Shown: in pieces, positions 33,071 to 42,605 of the stretch
How positions within the stretch are numbered: the first letter of the stretch is position 1
How the letters are laid out: each line of letters starts with the position of its first letter
Assembly (NCBI GenBank): GCA_021774735.1
Contig: JAJFIS010000038.1
Coordinates: 1 to 50,634 of the forward strand
Length of the DNA stretch: 50,634 nt
Reading direction: 5' to 3'
Source: Alphaproteobacteria bacterium
GTDB taxonomy: Bacteria; Pseudomonadota; Alphaproteobacteria; Sphingomonadales; Kordiimonadaceae
Program-made: the position numbers and the translations under genes
Notes under the pieces: generated by a model
The model's database searches: none
Told to the model about the DNA's origin: nothing
The model's input: only the letters and a program-made list of their open reading frames with translations

Positions 33071-33901
33071 ATGTATCAGGGGTCAGCGTCATATATTCAG
33101 ACTGTTGTTCAGACGGTTATTCAGGCGGTCAAAAAATGGTTGGCAGTGGCGTTGGATTTTATCCTGCCGCCACGGTGCCCATCCTGTAAAGGTCGCACCA
33201 GCGATCATCACCATTTATGCGGCGACTGCTTTGCAGGGCTACATTTTATTGCTGCCCCTAAATGTGTGAGCTGCGGCATGCCCTTTGACATAGTAGTGGA
33301 AGACGACCCCATGTGTGGTGCCTGTCTTGGCACTCCCCCACTATATGATTGGGCGGCATCGGCGCTGGCATATGACAAAATATCGAAAGCAGCTATTCTG
33401 CGCTTGAAGCATGCGGGCGCACTGGAAAATGCCCCCCATTTTGCGCGCCTTTTGGTTCGATTGCTTCAGGAAAAAGATGCCCAGCCTGAAATATGTATTG
33501 CTGTGCCCTTGCATGCGCGGCGGCTTTTTCAACGTGGCTTCAATCAATCAGCAGAAATTGCCCGTCATTTAGCGCCGCTCATAGGTGCAGAGGCATTGCC
33601 ATTGGCGCTTAGTCGTCACCGCAATACACCAAGCCAAGCCGGCCTCACCCGCCGACAACGTTGGCATAATGTTAGTGGTGCTTTTAAGCTTGATCCAAAA
33701 TACAAAGAAGCCTTGAAAGACAAACATATCATTTTGGTCGATGATGTAATGACCACAGGCGCGACCATTGAAGCTTGCTGCAAGGCCCTTAAAAAGGCTA
33801 AGCCGGCGTCAATTGGGGTGGTAACATTAGCACGCGTTTTACCCGGCCCTGAGCAGGGGGAAAATGTTTCACTGTCTCACGGATTATTTACTTCACTTTA
33901 G
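33071..33901 (+). CDS. comF: ComF family phosphoribosyltransferase-like protein
   Basis: This 276-residue protein has an N-terminal cysteine cluster (PPRCPSCKGR, HLCGDCFAG, KCVSCGMPF, MCGACLG), probably a zinc ribbon. A type I phosphoribosyltransferase domain follows, with RGFNQSAEIARHL and the PRPP loop IILVDDVMTTGATIEAC. ComF relatives act in DNA uptake or fork-related DNA handling in competent bacteria. The start at 33071 (MYQGSAS) is preferred because the upstream extension overlaps the divergent methyltransferase gene and looks non-coding; no strong ribosome binding site is visible. It heads a unit with grxC, the nitrilase and DUF1178. Confidence 0.85.
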   Translation: MYQGSASYIQTVVQTVIQAVKKWLAVALDFILPPRCPSCKGRTSDHHHLCGDCFAGLHFIAAPKCVSCGMPFDIVVEDDPMCGACLGTPPLYDWAASALAYDKISKAAILRLKHAGALENAPHFARLLVRLLQEKDAQPEICIAVPLHARRLFQRGFNQSAEIARHLAPLIGAEALPLALSRHRNTPSQAGLTRRQRWHNVSGAFKLDPKYKEALKDKHIILVDDVMTTGATIEACCKALKKAKPASIGVVTLARVLPGPEQGENVSLSHGLFTSL

Positions 33902-33962
33902 AGGCTTTTCGGGTAAGGTCGCACCAGCATGAACGTTATACATGTTGAAAGGATCTGGTCGA

Positions 33963-34223
33963 ATGTCTGAAGTCATAATTTATAGCTCTAACCTTTGCCC
34001 TTTTTGCTATCGGGCTAAGGCTTTGATGAAGCAAAAGAACATGACGTACAAAGAAATCATTGTTGATATGCGGCCCAGTGTTCGCGCTGAAATGCGGGCC
34101 AAGGCGGGAGGCAACAATAGTGTTCCACAGATCTTTATTGGTGGCAGACATATAGGTGGCTGCGACGACCTTTATGCGCTAGAAAGTGACGGAAACCTAG
34201 ACGGGCTATTAAAAGCTGGTTAA
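33963..34223 (+). CDS. grxC: Glutaredoxin 3
   Basis: GrxC reduces disulfides with glutathione in the cytosol. The 86-residue protein starts at 33963, where AAAGGA is suitably spaced. It has the dithiol active site CPFC at residues 12-15, the VPQIFI cis-Pro motif and the GSH-binding end IGGCDDLYAL. Normal size for the family. The order comF-grxC-nitrilase-DUF1178-ubiG (opposite) is a well-conserved alphaproteobacterial block. Confidence 0.93.
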   Translation: MSEVIIYSSNLCPFCYRAKALMKQKNMTYKEIIVDMRPSVRAEMRAKAGGNNSVPQIFIGGRHIGGCDDLYALESDGNLDGLLKAG

Positions 34224-34297
34224 AATAATACCCACATAATTTGTGGCTTATTTTATTAACGAGCTTTATTTCAACAGGGCAAGGTGATCAGCGCGCC

Positions 34298-35137
34298 ATG
34301 AAGTTAACTGCGGCCCTTATTCAGATCACATCCAGTGATGACATGCCCGCCAATATTGCGGTGCTGACAAATTTTATTGCCCAAGCTGCGCGCAAGGGGG
34401 CTGGTTTAATATGCACTCCGGAAACCAGTCATTTGATGACACAGGGCCGCGAAAAAGCGCTTAGCCTTACCTATTTTGAAGCCGATGACCCTGGCCTGAA
34501 AGCCTTAAGGGGTGCAGCGAGCAAGCATAAAGTTTGGTTGCTGATAGGCTCATTGATCATCAAAAAGACACAAGACCGCTTGCTCAACCGCAGTTATGTC
34601 ATAGCGCCTGACGGGGAAATTGCCGCTCGTTATGACAAAATTCATCTTTTTGACATCGACCTTGGCGGCGGTGAAAGTTACCGCGAATCGGCACTTTATG
34701 ACGCCGGAGACACCCCAAGCATTGCCCGCACATCTTTCGGCGATATTGGCATGACCATTTGTTATGATCTGCGCTTTCCATTGCTTTATACCCTGCTGGG
34801 ACGGGCTGGAGTTTCTATCATCACGGTGCCTTCTGCCTTTACAGTACCCACTGGCCAAGCCCACTGGCATACATTGCTGCGCACGCGGGCGATTGAGACG
34901 GGGGCGTATATTTTGGCACCGGCCCAAATGGGGCTTCATGCCACAGGGCGGGAAACATACGGCCATAGTTTAATCATTGACCCATGGGGCGAGATTGTTG
35001 CGGATGCAGGAAAGGTACCGGGAATTGTACTGGCTGAATTGGACCTTGCAAAAGTCGCAGCAGTCCGGCAAAAGATGCCATCACTAAGCCATGCAAAACC
35101 ATTGTCGGCACCCAAAGTTTGGAGCAAAGACCCATGA
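34298..35137 (+). CDS. Carbon-nitrogen hydrolase (Nit1/Nit2-like amidase)
   Basis: This 279-residue nitrilase-superfamily enzyme has the catalytic triad Glu in CTPETSHLM, Lys in YDKIHLFDIDL and Cys in MTICYDLRFP. The sequence fits the Nit1/Nit2 branch, whose members hydrolyse deaminated glutathione or omega-amides such as alpha-ketoglutaramate; placement beside a glutaredoxin gene favours deaminated glutathione repair, by inference. The start at 34298 follows AAGGTGA; an upstream in-frame start would add an unlikely hydrophobic segment. It overlaps the DUF1178 gene by four bases. Confidence 0.88.
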   Translation: MKLTAALIQITSSDDMPANIAVLTNFIAQAARKGAGLICTPETSHLMTQGREKALSLTYFEADDPGLKALRGAASKHKVWLLIGSLIIKKTQDRLLNRSYVIAPDGEIAARYDKIHLFDIDLGGGESYRESALYDAGDTPSIARTSFGDIGMTICYDLRFPLLYTLLGRAGVSIITVPSAFTVPTGQAHWHTLLRTRAIETGAYILAPAQMGLHATGRETYGHSLIIDPWGEIVADAGKVPGIVLAELDLAKVAAVRQKMPSLSHAKPLSAPKVWSKDP

Positions 35138-35625
35138 TAGTATTTGATTTGAAATGTAGTGGCGGCCATCATTTCGAATGTTGGTTTGGCTCCAGTGCAG
35201 CTTATGAAGATCAGCGTAAACGCGCTTTGCTTGAATGCCCTCAATGTGGTTCTAACCATGTCTCTAAGGCGGTCATGGCCCCTAATGTGACATCAAAGTC
35301 CAACCAAAGCTCAACAGTTAGTACCGCCAGTGCTGTGGCGGAAAACACAGCCCCTGTGCAGGCCGCGCCCCAAGTGGCGGGCGGCCAATTGCCCCCAGAG
35401 ATTCGCCGGGACTTAGATAAAGTTATGGAACGTATTCGCACCGAGGTAAGCAAAAAATGTGATTATGTAGGGGATAAATTCGCCGATGAAGCCCGTAAAA
35501 TTCATTACGGCGAAAGTGATGAGCGCGGCATTTACGGCGAAGCAACCCAAGATGAAACCGCTGAGCTGATCGACGAAGGCATCCAGGTTTTACCGCTACC
35601 CGGCAGTCGTCGGTCAGATGCTTAA
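35134..35625 (+). CDS. DUF1178 family protein
   Basis: This 163-residue cytosolic protein has an N-terminal zinc-ribbon-like part: KCSGGHHFECWF near residue 8, CPQCGSNHVSKAVMAPNV near 34. A Ser/Ala/Pro-rich linker and a conserved C-terminal helix region (YVGDKFADEARKIHYGESDE, RGIYGEATQDETAELIDEGI) follow. These match DUF1178, widespread in alphaproteobacteria and usually encoded beside the nitrilase gene. The start at 35134 overlaps the nitrilase stop (ATGA). Function is unknown; a regulatory or metal-binding role is inference. It faces ubiG with 12 bases between the stops. Confidence 0.88.
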   Translation: MIVFDLKCSGGHHFECWFGSSAAYEDQRKRALLECPQCGSNHVSKAVMAPNVTSKSNQSSTVSTASAVAENTAPVQAAPQVAGGQLPPEIRRDLDKVMERIRTEVSKKCDYVGDKFADEARKIHYGESDERGIYGEATQDETAELIDEGIQVLPLPGSRRSDA

Positions 35626-35637
35626 CAGCAGATTTTT

Positions 35638-36444
35638 TTAAGCAGGTTTTTTGGGCGCTGCGAAAGTGGCATAGCCGACATCCAAATCACCCGGATCCAA
35701 GCGCCAATCCCAGCGAATGGGCGAGAAAACAAAACCCGTCATATCCAAGGTGTCGAAGTCCGCGCTGCTTAAATGCGCTACCATTTCATCTGGTGTAATA
35801 AATTTATCCCAGTCATGGGCACCCTTTGGCAGCCAGCGCAGAATATATTCAGCGCCAATTTTAGCCATCAATAATGATTTTACCGTGCGGTTTAAGGTGG
35901 AAACCAACATTACGCCGTCTGCTTTCACTAAGTTGCGACAGGCATTAAGGAAGAGCCCTACATCGGCCACATGCTCGATGACTTCCATATTGATCACCAC
36001 ATCAAATTTCGCACCGCTATCGGCCAATGCCTCTGCCGTTGTGCAACGATAATCTATGGCAAGGCCAGAACGTTGGCTGTGCAGGGCTGCGACCTTTATG
36101 TTGCGCTCGCTGGCGTCAACGCTGGTCATATCTGCCCCCATGCGGGCTAAGGGTTCGCTCAACAAGCCGCCACCACAGCCAATATCAAGTATTTTTATGC
36201 CTTTTAGGGGCTTTAAGCTGGAGGCTTTCAGCTTGAAACGGTCCACAAGACAGTTACGAATATAGGCCAAGCGGGTTGGGTTGAGCTCATGCAGTGGCTT
36301 AAAAGGCCCGGTGGCGTCCCACCATTCGTCGGCGATTTTGGCAAAAAAAGCAATTTCATCTATGTCAACAGTGCTGCCACTTGCTACTACGCCGATGTCA
36401 TCCCTCTTGGGTGTTGTATCAGTTTGTATCTCAGGCGATGACAT
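35638..36444 (-). CDS. ubiG: Ubiquinone biosynthesis O-methyltransferase
   Basis: UbiG performs both O-methylations in ubiquinone synthesis at the inner membrane. The 268-residue protein has the SAM-binding loop ILDIGCGGGLLSEPLARMGA, the acidic motif VDASERNI, and the UbiG-typical segments FAKIADEWWDATGPFKPLHELNPTRL and TLNRTVKSLL. The N-terminus has a short polar extension compared with E. coli. AAGGAA before the ATG gives a ribosome binding site. It is convergent with DUF1178 and divergent from lysC. Confidence 0.94.
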   Translation of the reverse strand: MSSPEIQTDTTPKRDDIGVVASGSTVDIDEIAFFAKIADEWWDATGPFKPLHELNPTRLAYIRNCLVDRFKLKASSLKPLKGIKILDIGCGGGLLSEPLARMGADMTSVDASERNIKVAALHSQRSGLAIDYRCTTAEALADSGAKFDVVINMEVIEHVADVGLFLNACRNLVKADGVMLVSTLNRTVKSLLMAKIGAEYILRWLPKGAHDWDKFITPDEMVAHLSSADFDTLDMTGFVFSPIRWDWRLDPGDLDVGYATFAAPKKPA

Positions 36445-36605
36445 GGGAGCAATTTCCTTATAAATTATCAGTTACAAAGCTTGCGTAAGGCCAAGCGACA
36501 CCGTAAACAAGACGCCGTCCGGTGTTTGCAGGCATTATTATATATTCACGCGGCGGTGTCACTAGGTTAAGACACCAAAAGCGTTCAGGAAGTCGGAATT
36601 TCTAA

Positions 36606-37832
36606 ATGGCGAGACTTGTCAAAAAATTTGGTGGAACATCCGTTGGTGATATAGGCCGTATTCGCAATGTGGCTGGACGGATTAAAAAAGCTTACGATGA
36701 AGGCCATGAGATTGCTGTGGTGGTTTCGGCCATGGCGGGCACCACAAATAAGCTGATAGATTTTTGTCGGGATGCCTCATCGCTGCATGACGCTCGTGAG
36801 TATGATACAGTTGTGGCAGCCGGTGAGCAGATAACGGTAGGTCTGCTGGCTATTTGCTTGCAAGAAATTGGGGTTCCAGCACGGTCATTTCTCGGCTGGC
36901 AGGTGGCGATAAAAACTAGCAGCATTCATGGTTCTGCTCGAATTGAAGAAATTGAAGGTGCGGCACTGGAGCAATGTTTTAAAGAAAACCGGGTGGCGGT
37001 TGTTGCTGGTTTTCAGGGCATAGGCGCTGATGGCCGCTTAACAACGCTTGGTCGCGGAGGCTCAGATACGTCTGCGGTGGCGTTAGCGGCGGCGCTTAAG
37101 GCCGATCGCTGCGACATCTATACCGATGTGGACGGGGTTTATACGACCGATCCAAGGATTGTGCCTTTGGCACGTAAACTGGATGGCATCACTTATGAAG
37201 AAATGCTAGAAATGGCATCGCTTGGAGCTAAGGTCCTTCAGACCCGCTCGGTGGCGTTGGCGATGAAATATGGCGTTAGGGTCTGTGTGCTGTCTTCCTT
37301 TGAAGATGTGCCCGGCACACTAGTAGCAGGCGAGGATGAAATTATGGAACAAGAAGTTGTAACCGGCATTGCTTACACGAGCGGTGAAGCAAAAGTAACC
37401 ATGGTCAGCGTTAAAGATAGGCCCGGTAAAGTGGCGCAGATTTTTGCCCCTCTCGCGGCGACCAATATTAATGTTGATATGATCGTTCAAAATATTTCAG
37501 GGGATGGGGCGTCTACGGACGTGACCTTCACTGTGCCAGAGGAAGACCTGAAACGCGCGGTCCAAGTTATGGAAGCCAATAAAGAGAGCATCCGCTATGA
37601 CCATTTGTTGTTCGATGACAATGTTGTTAAACTGTCGGTGATTGGCGTTGGCATGCGTAGTCACGCTGGTGTGGCCCAACTTATGTTTGATACCTTGGCG
37701 GATAAGGGCATCAATATTGATGTTATTTCAACGTCAGAAATTAAAATAAGCGTGCTCATACAGGCCGATTATACTGAGCTTGCTGTGCGGGCTTTGCATA
37801 CAGCATACGGGCTCGATGCCGACAAAGCTTGA
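36606..37832 (+). CDS. lysC: Aspartate kinase
   Basis: Aspartokinase phosphorylates aspartate at the head of the lysine, threonine, methionine and diaminopimelate pathway. The 408-residue protein has the kinase motif VKKFGGTSVGD at its start, TLGRGGSDTSAVALAAAL, the YTDVDGVYTTDPR loop, and two C-terminal ACT domains (VTMVSVKDRPGKVAQIF; LSVIGVGMRSHAGV), so allosteric feedback by lysine and/or threonine is expected. It is a single gene. The 161-base leader contains a GGTGTC/GACACC hairpin at 36555-36576, of unknown meaning. Confidence 0.95.
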   Translation: MARLVKKFGGTSVGDIGRIRNVAGRIKKAYDEGHEIAVVVSAMAGTTNKLIDFCRDASSLHDAREYDTVVAAGEQITVGLLAICLQEIGVPARSFLGWQVAIKTSSIHGSARIEEIEGAALEQCFKENRVAVVAGFQGIGADGRLTTLGRGGSDTSAVALAAALKADRCDIYTDVDGVYTTDPRIVPLARKLDGITYEEMLEMASLGAKVLQTRSVALAMKYGVRVCVLSSFEDVPGTLVAGEDEIMEQEVVTGIAYTSGEAKVTMVSVKDRPGKVAQIFAPLAATNINVDMIVQNISGDGASTDVTFTVPEEDLKRAVQVMEANKESIRYDHLLFDDNVVKLSVIGVGMRSHAGVAQLMFDTLADKGINIDVISTSEIKISVLIQADYTELAVRALHTAYGLDADKA

Positions 37833-37890
37833 TTTGTTGGCTGGCAAGTAGCATTTTATCCACAATGGGTCACAGGTTAAGAGGGTATCT

Positions 37891-38916
37891 ATGAAAGATA
37901 TGAGCGAGACAGCAGTAGGCGAGGCAAGGCTAAAAGCACTTTGGCAGCGCGGCTTAGACTTTCTGGGCTGTGAGCATGCTATTTTAGGCGGCGCCATGAC
38001 ATGGGTATCAGAGCGCAATTTAGTATCGGCCATTTCCAATGCTGGTGGTTTCGGCGTCGTTGCCTGTGGAGGTATGACCCCTGATTTGCTCGCCGCTGAA
38101 ATTGATGCCACGCGGGCCATGACCGATAAACCCTTTGGCGTAAATTTAATAACGCTGCATCCAGACTTGGATAACCTTATTGATGTCTGCCGGGAACAAG
38201 AAGTTTCCCATATGGTGTTAGCCGGTGGGCTGCCTAGTGGTCCGTCGATTGCTAAGATCAAAGACTTTGGTGCCAAACTGACCTGTTTTGCACCCATGTT
38301 ATCGCTGGCAAAAAAACTTGTGCGCTCAGGAGTGGACGCTCTGGTTATCGAAGGCACAGAAGCTGGCGGCCATATTGGCCCTGTGGCCACCTCGGTTTTA
38401 GCGCAAGAAATTCTACCAATTGTTAAGGACGTGCCTGTCTTTATTGCAGGCGGTATTGGGCGCGGCGACGCGATTGGTGCTTACCTTGAAATGGGCGCTA
38501 GCGGGGTTCAGCTTGGCACCCGCTTTGTGGTGGCAGAAGAATGCATTGCCCACCCAAAATTTAAAAAAGCCTTCATTCGCGGCAAAGCGCGTGACGCAGT
38601 AGCGTCAACCCAAATAGATCCCAAGTTTAATGTCATTCCCGTGCGGGCGCTAAAAAATGATGCTACAACTGATTTTATGATTACCCAACGCGAAGCGATC
38701 GAAGGATATAATAACGGATCAATGTTGCAAGATGAGGCCCAAATGAAGATTGAACATTTTTGGGGTGGTGCCCTGCGCCGGGCGGTGCAAGACGGTGATG
38801 TGGAAACAGGTTCCGTAATGGCAGGACAAAGCGTTGGCATGGTCAAGCGAGAAGAACCAGCTGCAGATATAATCAATGAGCTTGTCCAACAAGCTGTAGA
38901 GCATTTAAATCATTGA
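37891..38916 (+). CDS. Nitronate monooxygenase-like flavoenzyme (2-nitropropane dioxygenase family)
   Basis: This 341-residue TIM-barrel flavoprotein has FGVNLITLHP, VIEGTEAGGHIGPVATSVL (with the catalytic-loop His), FIAGGIGRGDAIGAYLEMGA and GVQLGTRFVVAEECIAHP, the FMN-phosphate site. The family oxidises alkyl nitronates, and FabK-like enoyl-ACP reductases share the fold; the two cannot be separated with certainty here. AGAGGG precedes the ATG. It stands alone between lysC and ptsP. Confidence 0.82.
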   Translation: MKDMSETAVGEARLKALWQRGLDFLGCEHAILGGAMTWVSERNLVSAISNAGGFGVVACGGMTPDLLAAEIDATRAMTDKPFGVNLITLHPDLDNLIDVCREQEVSHMVLAGGLPSGPSIAKIKDFGAKLTCFAPMLSLAKKLVRSGVDALVIEGTEAGGHIGPVATSVLAQEILPIVKDVPVFIAGGIGRGDAIGAYLEMGASGVQLGTRFVVAEECIAHPKFKKAFIRGKARDAVASTQIDPKFNVIPVRALKNDATTDFMITQREAIEGYNNGSMLQDEAQMKIEHFWGGALRRAVQDGDVETGSVMAGQSVGMVKREEPAADIINELVQQAVEHLNH

Positions 38917-39065
38917 ATATAAAATTCTAGACACTATGTCATGCGGGTTGGTGGGACAGTTGATTGAGGCAACAACTAAAAAAGCCACAAGTCATAAGAC
39001 GATAATATTAATAGATGGGTTGAAGGTATACATGGCCACAGGTGGCTTTGTTTTAGGAGGTTTTT

Positions 39066-41333
39066 TTGAGCGATCATATAAGCCAACCACGCTTGTTATT
39101 GCGCCGCCTTCACCGGGTGATGGCGGGTGATGACCGTGCTCAGGTAAAGCTTGACCAGATTGTTAAGGCTATCGCACAAAATATGGTTGCTGAGGTTTGC
39201 TCGATATATCTGGCGCGGGCTGGCGGTATATTTGAACTTTTTGCTACCGAAGGCTTGAAAGAAGAAGCCGTCCACCAAACCCGTATGCAAGTAGGGGAAG
39301 GTCTTGTTGGTTTTGTTGCTGAGCGCGGCTTGCCGCTGAATTTATCTGAAGCACCCAGCCATCCACGATTTTCATATCGCCCGGAAACAGGCGAAGAACT
39401 CTATCATAGTTTCTTAGGGGTACCCATATTATATGGCGGACGGGTCAATGGTATTTTGGTTGTCCAAAATGTTGCCCCACGCCGATACCGTGAAGAAGAA
39501 GTTGAAGCCCTGCAAACCATTGGCATGGTGCTGGCAGAATTGGTTGGTGGTGGTGCATTGATTAAGATGGACGAGCTAAGTGAGGCCGCATCCATTACCG
39601 GTGAACCTGTAACGCTCACCGGCATGCCAATGACGGATGGTATTGGTATTGGTGTCGCAGTTTTCCATGAGCCCCGCGCTGAAGTGCGCATTAAGGTTGC
39701 TGACGATGTTGATGAAGAATTTGTGCGCCTTGAAGACGGTATTGCGGCACTGCGGCTGCAACTAGACGAGATGATATCGCACCCTGATCTGGCCCAAGGC
39801 GGCGAACATCGGGAGGTTTTGGAAACATACCGCATGTTTGCTTACGACCAAGGCTGGCACAGTAAAATGCAGGACGCGGTTCGTGCGGGCCTGACTGCTG
39901 AAGCTGGGGTTGAACGAGTTCAGCAAGAAAACCGAGCCCGCATGCAAACAATCCGGGATCCCTATTTGCGGGAGCGACTGGGTGATTTTGATGACATCGC
40001 TAATCGCTTAATTCGCACCATTCAAGGGGGCGGCGTTTTCGTTGCCCATGAAAGCTTGCAAGAAAATACCATTTTGATTGCCCGCTCGTTGGGCCCGGCT
40101 GAAATTATGGATTATGACCGGACGTTGCTCAAAGGCATTGCGCTGGAAGAAGGGTCCCCCACTGCCCATGTGGCAATCATTGCCCGAGCAATGGGCATTC
40201 CAATCATTGGCCGTATTCCTGGATTAATTCAACATATTGATGGTGGCGATCAAGTAGCGGTCGATTCTGCTAGTAGCCATGTGCTCGTTCGCCCCTCTGA
40301 TGATGTTGTGGAAAGTGTGCAGCATGCCATTGATGCACGCCATAAACTTTTCGCCGAATATGCCGCTGAGCGTGATTACCCGGCCATTACAAAAGACGGC
40401 GAGCGTTTCAGCCTTTTGATCAATGCGGGTATGCGCGCTGATATGTCGATGGTTGAGCAAACCGGCGCTGAAGGGGTTGGCCTGTACCGGACTGAATTTC
40501 AGTTTATGGTCTCCCCAACCCTGCCAAAGGTTGAAGAGCAGCGGAAAGTTTATGCCGATGTGATGGAAGCGGCGGGCAAGCATCCCGTGGTCTTTCGAAC
40601 ACTTGATATTGGCGGTGATAAAACGGTGCCTTTCTTACCTAGAATGGAAGAAGAAAACCCCGCAATGGGCTGGCGGGCAATTCGCTTGGCGCTCGACCGG
40701 CCTGCTTTGCTCCGCTATCAACTGCGGGCGCTTTTATACGCTACAGTTGGCCGTGACTTGCATGTTATGTTCCCGATGATAGCGGATGTTTCGGAAATGA
40801 AAGCTGTGAAGGCGCTATTGGCTGCGGAGGTTTTACGATTAACACGTTTTGATAAAGAAGGGCCGAACAGCATCAAGGTAGGCTGCATGCTGGAAATTCC
40901 ATCTCTAGCGTGGCAAATGGATATGCTGCTGAAAGAAGTTGACTTTATTTCGATCGGCACTAATGATCTGATGCAATTTTTCTTTGCCTGTGATCGCTCC
41001 AATCCAATGTTAGCGGGTCGTTATGATCTGCTTTGCCCGCCAGTATTGAATTTTTTACAGTCAACGATATTAGCTTGCCATCGCTCAAATGTTCCTGTTA
41101 CGCTCTGCGGTGAGATGGGTGGCCGTCCCCTTGAGGCGATGGCTTTAGCTGGAATTGGCCTGACGCGCTTCTCAGTTTCCCCAGCGGCCATCGGTCCAGT
41201 TAAGCGCATGATCCGTAGTATGAATCTGTCATCTCTGAAGCAATTCATGCAAGAATCAATTGGTTTTACGGAGCATAGCTTGCGCGATAGAATAAACCTA
41301 TACGCGCATGATCATGGCATAATACTAGAATAA
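39066..41333 (+). CDS. ptsP: PTS-Ntr enzyme I (phosphoenolpyruvate-protein phosphotransferase PtsP)
   Basis: PtsP draws phosphate from PEP and passes it to NPr and EIIA-Ntr, linking carbon and nitrogen status. The 755-residue protein has an N-terminal GAF domain (about 20-165), the phospho-His domain with GSPTAHVAIIARAMGIP, and the PEP-binding barrel with GAEGVGLYRTEFQFM, FRTLDIGGDKTVPF and CGEMGGRPLEAMAL. The start is TTG at 39066: AGGAGG at 39055-39060 is five bases upstream and no ATG fits. Partner genes (ptsO, ptsN) are not in the window. Confidence 0.94.
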   Translation: MSDHISQPRLLLRRLHRVMAGDDRAQVKLDQIVKAIAQNMVAEVCSIYLARAGGIFELFATEGLKEEAVHQTRMQVGEGLVGFVAERGLPLNLSEAPSHPRFSYRPETGEELYHSFLGVPILYGGRVNGILVVQNVAPRRYREEEVEALQTIGMVLAELVGGGALIKMDELSEAASITGEPVTLTGMPMTDGIGIGVAVFHEPRAEVRIKVADDVDEEFVRLEDGIAALRLQLDEMISHPDLAQGGEHREVLETYRMFAYDQGWHSKMQDAVRAGLTAEAGVERVQQENRARMQTIRDPYLRERLGDFDDIANRLIRTIQGGGVFVAHESLQENTILIARSLGPAEIMDYDRTLLKGIALEEGSPTAHVAIIARAMGIPIIGRIPGLIQHIDGGDQVAVDSASSHVLVRPSDDVVESVQHAIDARHKLFAEYAAERDYPAITKDGERFSLLINAGMRADMSMVEQTGAEGVGLYRTEFQFMVSPTLPKVEEQRKVYADVMEAAGKHPVVFRTLDIGGDKTVPFLPRMEEENPAMGWRAIRLALDRPALLRYQLRALLYATVGRDLHVMFPMIADVSEMKAVKALLAAEVLRLTRFDKEGPNSIKVGCMLEIPSLAWQMDMLLKEVDFISIGTNDLMQFFFACDRSNPMLAGRYDLLCPPVLNFLQSTILACHRSNVPVTLCGEMGGRPLEAMALAGIGLTRFSVSPAAIGPVKRMIRSMNLSSLKQFMQESIGFTEHSLRDRINLYAHDHGIILE

Positions 41334-41669
41334 TTCATGAAAAATTGATTAATTATTCATTAATTATAGATCTTAATTGACTCTAGTCCTTAAATGTTTT
41401 TTGACTCTATGCGGTTAGTGTTGATTCTTAAATTGAACTGACCGCTGCATGACAGGCATTTGTTGCGTTTCAGTCTGAAATACTGGCTCTTTAGTTAGTA
41501 AGCAAAAAACAGGCATTGAACAAAAGAAACAAATTTCTGAAATGCTTTCGGTAGAAGCTATATAAAATGGCCTGCCGGAAATTTCTAGGACATGCGCGTG
41601 TCGAGCTGCGATCGTGTCCTATCTATGCAGTTGGGGGAGCGATTGCATATTGCACTAGGAGGGCTGTTT
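41334..41669. other. Intergenic region after ptsP, no gene seen
   Basis: These 336 bases hold AT-rich inverted repeats just after the ptsP stop (TTAAT and ATTAA around 41350) and scattered promoter-like hexamers. No -35/-10 pair with correct spacing is convincing. The RodZ-like frame stays open upstream to 41592, but that extension lacks a ribosome binding site and is not counted as coding. Confidence 0.5.
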
Positions 41670-42494
41670 ATGGCTGGGACGGATACTTGCCATATTGGAA
41701 CAGAGATAAAAAAGGCGCGCCGTGCAAGCGGTAGGTCGATCAGCGATATTGCTGAACAGATTTGTGTGCGTCCTTGTTATCTTCGTGCCATAGAAGAAGG
41801 TAAAAGAGAGGCATTGCCCGAAAGGACATTTGCTGTAGGCTTTGTAAAAGCTTACGCAAGCGCGGTTGGCATGGATGGTCACAGGGCAAGTGAAGCCTTT
41901 AAACTTAAATTCAGTGAACAATCAATTGATATGCCAGACTTCACAGGGGTGATTGTCAAACCACGCAGCCGCTTTATGCCGTCGTGGATGTTGACCCTTA
42001 TAGCCCCAATTGGGCTGGCTGTAAGTTGGTTGGCAATGGCATCATCAAATAATATCGCGGCGATAGATATGGTCAGTGGCTTTGGTGGTGATCCCGCCAT
42101 TTTGGTGGCTGAAGATATATCTGATAATTCTCTTGGCGATACCGCGCAGACGCCTATCGCTAGTCTCACTAAAAGCGCTGAACCGAAAGCCAATATTGTT
42201 CTTGTCGCAGCTTCAGCGCCAGCTTTGAAATTGCAGGCCAGCGAAGAGACATGGTTGCAGCTTCAAGGGGCTGAGGGCCAATTGATATTCAATGGGGTTC
42301 TTGCAGCCGGTGAGGTATATGGCGGCAAGCTTGGCGGCGTATTGCTGACAACCAGCAATGCTGGCGGCCTGCAATTATCGTTTGACGAAAATGCCCTGCC
42401 GAGCCTTGGTGGGCGTGGGGTCATTGTGGAAGATATTGCGCTTGATCTTAGCCAACTTGGTAAGCGCGTGGCAGAAAACGAACAACATCCTTGA
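41670..42494 (+). CDS. RodZ-like helix-turn-helix membrane protein
   Basis: This 274-residue protein starts at 41670, where AGGAGGG is seven bases upstream. It has a Cro/C1-type HTH at about 10-75 (IGTEIKKARRASGRSISDIAEQ, YLRAIEEGKREALPERTFAVGFVKAYA), a membrane helix at about 105-122 (MLTLIAPIGLAVSWLAM), a low-complexity linker and a C-terminal DUF4115-like beta domain (LQASEETWLQLQGAEGQLIF). This is the RodZ layout, in which the cytoplasmic HTH touches MreB and the periplasmic part supports cell shape. A RodZ-like gene before ispG is common. No mre gene is in the window. Confidence 0.82.
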   Translation: MAGTDTCHIGTEIKKARRASGRSISDIAEQICVRPCYLRAIEEGKREALPERTFAVGFVKAYASAVGMDGHRASEAFKLKFSEQSIDMPDFTGVIVKPRSRFMPSWMLTLIAPIGLAVSWLAMASSNNIAAIDMVSGFGGDPAILVAEDISDNSLGDTAQTPIASLTKSAEPKANIVLVAASAPALKLQASEETWLQLQGAEGQLIFNGVLAAGEVYGGKLGGVLLTTSNAGGLQLSFDENALPSLGGRGVIVEDIALDLSQLGKRVAENEQHP

Positions 42495-42605
42495 TGAAAG
42501 CCTGATTTTCCTTGCCTTTCTAGGGCAGCTTGATCATGAATAGGCTCAGCGCGAATGACCGTGTTGGGCCTTTCTTTTGGCCATTGTTAATCGGACCTTT
42601 GATAG

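Noticed and set aside
38936-39130. 64-residue open frame overlapping the ptsP start
   Set aside because: It overlaps the GAF-domain coding sequence, and the AGGAGG at 39055 serves the ptsP TTG start.
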